From positions 930,001-994,000 of the forward strand of contig JAAKBF010000221.1 of assembly GCA_012656075.1 (NCBI GenBank): a stretch of 64,000 bases of DNA, read 5' to 3'. The notes below the pieces were generated by a model. That model was not told where the DNA came from. It made no database searches and was given only the letters and a program-made list of their open reading frames with translations. Made by a program: the position numbers and the translations under genes. Shown here piece by piece: positions 59,491 to 64,000 of this stretch. The DNA comes from Phytophthora hibernalis (taxonomy: Eukaryota; Oomycota; Peronosporomycetes; Peronosporales; Peronosporaceae). Every line of letters starts with the position of its first letter. Within the stretch, counting starts at the first letter, position 1.

Positions 59491-60060
59491 CTTGGTTGCT
59501 TGTCACCTTCCACTGACGGAAGATGCTATTAGCAAAAATGGAATCTCTAAATTGATCAAGATGATAACAGCCATAATTTTTTGAAAGTGACAGATGTACT
59601 AGGATACCGGTATCGGATAGTATTAATAATAGGTGTTACAGTTGCCAAAGGAGAAAGAGCTACTGTAAGCGACAGTTCTACGGCTGCAGAGATCATCGAC
59701 GACTGCATCGAGGTGGGGGCGCTCTGCTTGATAATCCTACCAAGTGTATAGTTAAAGCCAGGACCTGTTGACTGCTGCTGATACCGAAGTGATTCGCTTT
59801 CTGCTTAGTGCGGTGCGCTGATTGACGCAGTTGATACGATGAACCGGACCGCACAGGGATGCCAAGTATAAACTACTTGTTCGTGCCTCCAAGGTCCCAC
59901 CACGGTGGAGTTCCAGAATTAGTATTTCTGAGAGTGGGCAACACGCACGTGAAGCTTTCCAGAATAGCTTGGCTGGCATGCAGCAGTTGAAGTGCAGCTG
60001 ACGGTGTTCAAGTGCCGAGAATTGTTGAAGAAGTTGGGCGAAGAATTTGCGGGTGAGTGG
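59491..60060. other. Divergent intergenic region
   Basis: Promoters of the ankyrin gene (minus) and the channel gene (plus). A minus-strand open frame at 59752-60141 overlaps the channel's first exon and shows no motif. Confidence 0.5.
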
Positions 60061-62386
60061 ATGCCATGAAGGCGTTGCCCAGCTTTGTACAGTCGTCATC
60101 GGTTCTCGTCCTTCCGCGTCCTCGACCTGTTGGCATCCCACAGAAGTTCCTGCTGCGAGACCTCAAGGAAAAGCGCAAGTCCAGATTGCTGTCGCGAAAA
60201 CTCCTAGCATTTATTTCATTTGTCGTCATCTACTTAGCTGCTCTTCTTCTGGATCGAAATATCTCTAGCCGTAAGTTGTTGATTAGTGTGTTGTAAGTGC
60301 TTTCATCATATCTGACACAAACTTCGATCAGGGTCCGTGGTGCAGGCAATCGTTGAGACGGGGTTGCTTATGACCCCACAAGGTTCCTCGACAACTGTCT
60401 TTGGCAGCATTGCCACTGCCAGTGATTTCTGGGACTGGTTCAGGAATTCGTTTCTCAGCATCGTGTATTCAGGGAGCAATGGTATTGAGCCTTACACATT
60501 GGCGTCTCATACAGTGATCCTGGGCGGATTTCATATGATGCAAACTCGATATGGCGCACTCAACTTCAGCGATCCAGAAAACAAAGGCACCAGTTGCTAT
60601 AGCGACACACCATTGCTTCAGAATCAAACATGCTTCTCGGCGAAAAACGAATCCACCGACGATTTTGGCGTCACCAACGGCTCTGACGCTAGTACAGCGG
60701 AGCTGCAGTCGCTTGAGATGTTTTCGTATTCGACGGACAATGATTCTGATATCAGTGCCTTCCAGACATTTTTTCTGCGGAGTAGCACTAATGGTGCAGA
60801 CGAACTTGCGCGGACGGAGCTCATGCAACAACACGGCTGGATAGATCGTCAAACCAAGAACGTAGCCATCACACTGGCACTTTACAATCCGAGCTTGCGC
60901 GTCTTGTCTGTCGTATACTTGTCGATAGATTTCAACCTGGCTGGAGGGGTCAATCCGTCTTCCGATATTCTGGTGCTCAACCTGGAGCCCTACGACTTTA
61001 ATGTGCGCAAAAACATCGTTCGCTCAATCCTCGAGGCAATCTTCGTCGGGCATGTCATCTACTTTGCGTTACTTGAGGTCTGGGACGTTTGCGTTCTCTC
61101 CGGTGGCAATATCCGAGTCGTACGTTCACGTATTTTTTATCTTGATTGGAACAGATCGCTGAATGTAGTCTGACATTTTGTTGTTGATGCTTCACTTAGT
61201 ACGTCGCACGATACGGCTTGTGGAACAACGTTGGAGACTGGACAAACATCGTTGTGAACATCGCCATTATCATCTGGCGGTACTGCAGTCAGAAAACGAG
61301 TACGCGGAAGAAGATGTTGGAACTCGAGTCTTTTGAAGAGTTCATCAATCCACTGCCGCTGATGATCTGGGATCGAATTCTGCTGGGTCTCAATCTTGTT
61401 AACCTTTGTTACTGACGGCGCGGGCGCTCAAATATTTCCAGGTTACGAAAGGCGGTCGGCGTCTCATGCGCAGTGTCTACGGAGCCATGCCCGAAGTGAT
61501 ATCCTTCCTCCCAATCTACTTTTCGGTAATTGTGGGGTACTCATTTGCGGGTCACATGCTGTACGGTTTGAATTTCACAGAGTGGGCGACATTTCCACGG
61601 GCAGTTTTTCGCGTCTTCGAGCTCAACTTCGGGCTGTATGACCCGGGTCCCATTTACGATCAGGGCGGGATTTTCAGTGCTATCTTCATTTACACGGGGA
61701 ACGTTGTTTTTTGCATTCTCATGCTCAACGTCTTCATGGCCATTGTCATGTCCACGTGGGAGCGCCTCTCTGAGCAGGAAGCAGATCGTGCTAGCGAGCG
61801 GGACCAATTCTCACGTGAACTGGGCCTCACGGATGCGCTTTTCCTCATGGCCATGAAAGAGGACCACGTAGACGCTCTCATCGACGTGGCATTGCAACTC
61901 GAAGGCGACGAATTAATCAGTAGGGGCAAGTTCTGCAAAGCTTGGGATGAACTGGACGATGACGAAGTTCCTGAATGGACGGTGAGTCGCGTTCTCGGGT
62001 GGTACTGGGATCGTGATGACCTTGCTGCAACCGCTTCCGGGTTTAGTGCCAACACTCAAGCACTAGCATCATTCGGTTCCGCTGCTGCTGTATCGAAAGC
62101 GATGGCCAAGTTCAGCTCCGCGGCTGCAAACGCGAATGCTACGAGTAGGCCGATGTCTCCGAAGAAATATGTCGGTCGCACCGCCTCGCCAGATTCCGAG
62201 AACGAACAGGAGGAACCCGTCGAGGTTATCAATTCCGCGCGAGATCTTGACACGAAGCCAGGAAGTGCTGTACAGCCCAAAAGTGTTAGCTTGACTGCTG
62301 TAGTCAACGCTTTCGCGGTTACGGCCATACCTTGGGGCGCGCCAAAGCCACCTCCGTCTAACGCAAAAGTAGGCGTTGACGGGTAG
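60061..62386 (+). CDS. Polycystin (PKD2/TRPP)-like cation channel
   Basis: Six-helix cation channel. ATG 60061 (MKALPSFVQSSSVLVLPRPR). TM1 is KLLAFISFVVIYLAALLLD, then exon 1 ends at 60270. Exon 2 (60332-61119) encodes a large lumenal/extracellular domain of about 230 residues with Cys and N-glycosylation sites (NFSDPENKG, QNQTCFSAKNES), and TM2 (IFVGHVIYFALLEVWD). Exon 3 (from 61200) gives TM3-TM6. It reads LLGLNLVNL, then one base short near 61408, LLTARALKYFQ, VISFLPIYFSVIVGYSFAGH, pore region VFELNFGLYDPG and TM6 GNVVFCILMLNVFMAIVMST. The C-terminus is acidic then Ala/Ser-rich, without an obvious EF-hand. Introns are 61 and 80 bases. Family assignment good, ion selectivity unknown. Confidence 0.8.
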
Positions 62387-62945
62387 ATCCGTTAGCATTA
62401 GAATCAATCAAGTACGTTGTCATAACCACTGACTCGCAACAAATATCCAACCACCTTCCACTGTCCAGCCACCATCCACTGGGGATCCAGCTCCATTCGC
62501 TACAACACAAACAGCGCAAATATGGTTAAGGATAAGTAGTATTTATTGTATCGTCCTGTTCCAGCAGAAGTATGAAAAAGCAAATAGGAGTATGTAAAGT
62601 TTGTCGGTATCGCGCTGCGCGACTGCATTCCGCTGAGCTCACGGGCAACACGATGGGTGATGGTAGAATTGGTAGGCTGTCGCAAGGCTTCATGTCTTCT
62701 GTTGCCTTGCTTGGCCTTGAAAGTTGGGATCGGAGCTATTTGGTCGGATTTCCCTTGAACACGACAGCTCCACTAGAAAAACGAATACACGGCACAAAAC
62801 CATGACTAGGGCTGAGCTGAATGCTGGTGCGAGCGCAAGCATGCGTTCGATCCGCTAGTATCGCTCGCCATAGCACCCAGCTCAGTTGAAACAGCACTCG
62901 TCATTGGTCTTGATTGTTTCTTGAAAATTTGTTGATGAGATGGAT
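62387..62945. other. Intergenic between convergent genes
   Basis: 3' UTRs of the channel and START genes. A 77-codon plus frame (62572-62805) lacks motifs. Confidence 0.5.
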
Positions 62946-64000
62946 TTATTGCACGTCGGTCGGTTCGTTCTCGGGCAAGTGCTCGTCGTCACCGGCGTTG
63001 CGTGCGATGTAACGACGCAGGTTGCGCACGAAGCAAGAGACCTCGCTGATGGAGCCCTTTCGGATGACACTAGACGGGAAGTAGCCCTTGATGTCCATGT
63101 TGAGGATCCAAATGAGTCGGCTCTTGAACGGAGACGTCGGGTGGGGCAGGATCACCCAGCCCGTCGGGCCGTTCTCTCCACGCGTGATGCCCTTCTGGGC
63201 CTTCAACACGTTCTTGCCAGCGTAGCTGTTGGCAATGACGTATCCACCACCGTCCTGGCGGCGCCACGTGCGGGTGTTCACAAAGTCGCGGCTCGAAATC
63301 ATGCCGCCCAGCGCTGGGGCCGAGATCAGGTGCACCAAGTCAGTAGTCTCGTCCAGCTTACATATCACGTTGCTCTCGGCCGCCGTCACATTCCAAACAT
63401 TGCTGGACTCCAAGTTCGTGTACAGTTCGTCAAACAGCTCGTCAGGAGACAGGGGATCTCGCCCTCACACTTGTAGATGCGCGACGGCTTTCCGTCACGC
63501 GAGTGGACCGTCACATTCTCCGTCGTGGCGATCTCCTCTGTCCAGGCCGCGTCCGTGGCCACATCAACCGTGGCCAGCTCCAGAACCTTGTCCAGCGACC
63601 GCTGCGAACTCGCAATGAGCTCGTCGCTCTGCGCGGCCGTGATCTTGACCGCCGCGTACTTGTTTTCCTTGGGCTTCTCCATGGGGGTCGTGGCCACGTC
63701 GTCGGTGGCGTCCAAGTCCATGCCGCTAAAGACCTTCTCCACATCCTCCAGGTCCGTCACGCCGTCCGTAAACTGCCTAGCTGCGCTGATCCTGAGCACC
63801 ACTTCGTACACGTTCTTGACAAAACCTGCGAGCAGGATCCAGATGGCCGGGTTGGACAGCGCCACCTCGTCCTTGAGGAACCAGAAGGCGGCCGCGAAGC
63901 CCACGGCCGAGGCCAGCAACAGCCCCAAACTGCCTTCGTCCTGCGTCTTCTTCAGCGGCGCGCGCGCCACCGCCGTCTCCTGCTGCTCCTTGGCCAGCAG
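62946..64000 (-). CDS. STARD3/MLN64-like protein: MENTAL-type membrane region plus START domain (5' end beyond right edge)
   Basis: Lipid-transfer protein. The N-terminal visible part has two hydrophobic segments (LGLLLASAVGFAAAFWFL and IWILLAGFVKNVYEVVLRI) like the end of a MENTAL domain. A linker follows, then the START domain: NVWNVTAAESNVICKLDETT, LVHLISAPALGGMISSRDFV (MLN64: TLISIPAAGGLVSSRDFV), TRGENGPTGWVILPHP, SRLIWILNMDIKGYFPSSVI. It likely binds sterol or another lipid at late endosome/ER contacts, by analogy. One base seems missing in a CCCC run near 63453 (EIP then LSPDELFDELY). The start codon lies right of base 64000; the stop is at 62946. Confidence 0.8.

Noticed and set aside
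1..64000. CRISPR arrays, rRNA or tRNA genes
   Set aside because: No regular spaced repeats, no rRNA cores and no tRNA cloverleaf noticed; the tRNA-like word at 21811 is a primer-binding site.

Overview
This window looks like nuclear DNA of an oomycete, most likely Phytophthora or a close relative. The evidence is short GT-AG introns of about 65-80 bases, tightly packed genes at both ends, an oomycete-style gene repertoire (GBP-like GTPase with a PH domain, polycystin-like channel, MENTAL/START protein, large HERC1-like protein, degenerate ankyrin family) and a transposon-rich centre. The species assignment is inference, since no search could be run.

Layout. 1-6,565 (minus): N-terminal half of a DNA-PKcs homologue, cut by the left edge. 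6.6-13.3 kb: low-gene sequence with Ser/Thr-coding minisatellite-like DNA and fragments of repeated oomycete hypothetical families. 13.3-25.2 kb: transposon cluster containing an internally deleted Ty3/gypsy element whose 3' LTR is split by a PIF/Harbinger-like element, an intact 336-residue hypothetical gene, a mariner-like transposase relic with a D34D spacing, a GC-rich hairpin, a gag-only Ty1/copia element with 5-bp target duplication, a near-perfect 55-bp palindrome, and a Tc1/mariner element with about 40-bp TIRs and TA duplication. 26.9-28.5 kb: MFSD1-like transporter. 29.1-33.7 kb: a large inverted repeat around remnants of an ABCG transporter and a carnitine acyltransferase. 34.9-36.5 kb: a coiled-coil gene with tandem E2F-like sites at its 5' end and a cluster of hairpins sharing one loop sequence downstream of its stop codon. 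37-40 kb: importin-9 fragment and an unassigned broken gene. 40.4-54.0 kb (minus): a giant RCC1/ConA/SPRY/UBA/HECT-like gene. It is divergent from the GBP-PH gene at 54.1-57.0 kb (plus). 57.2-59.5 kb (minus): a small unassigned gene and an ankyrin-repeat gene. 60.1-62.4 kb (plus): polycystin-like channel. 62.9-64.0 kb (minus): STARD3-like protein, cut by the right edge.

A window-wide pattern matters for reading all of this. Almost every long gene is broken by single-base frameshifts, nearly always one base short and often in a short homopolymer, while the protein on both sides stays well conserved. The simplest reading is homopolymer under-calling in the assembly rather than gene death. Gene extents below therefore span these frameshifts.

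The housekeeping genes do not form a single pathway: DNA repair (DNA-PKcs), ubiquitin-type scaffolding (HERC1-like), membrane remodelling (GBP-PH), cation flux (polycystin-like) and sterol/lipid transfer (STARD3-like). The best candidates for something undescribed are the shared-loop hairpin cluster at about 35 kb, the HECT-like domain without its catalytic cysteine, and the GBP-coiled-coil-PH fusion.
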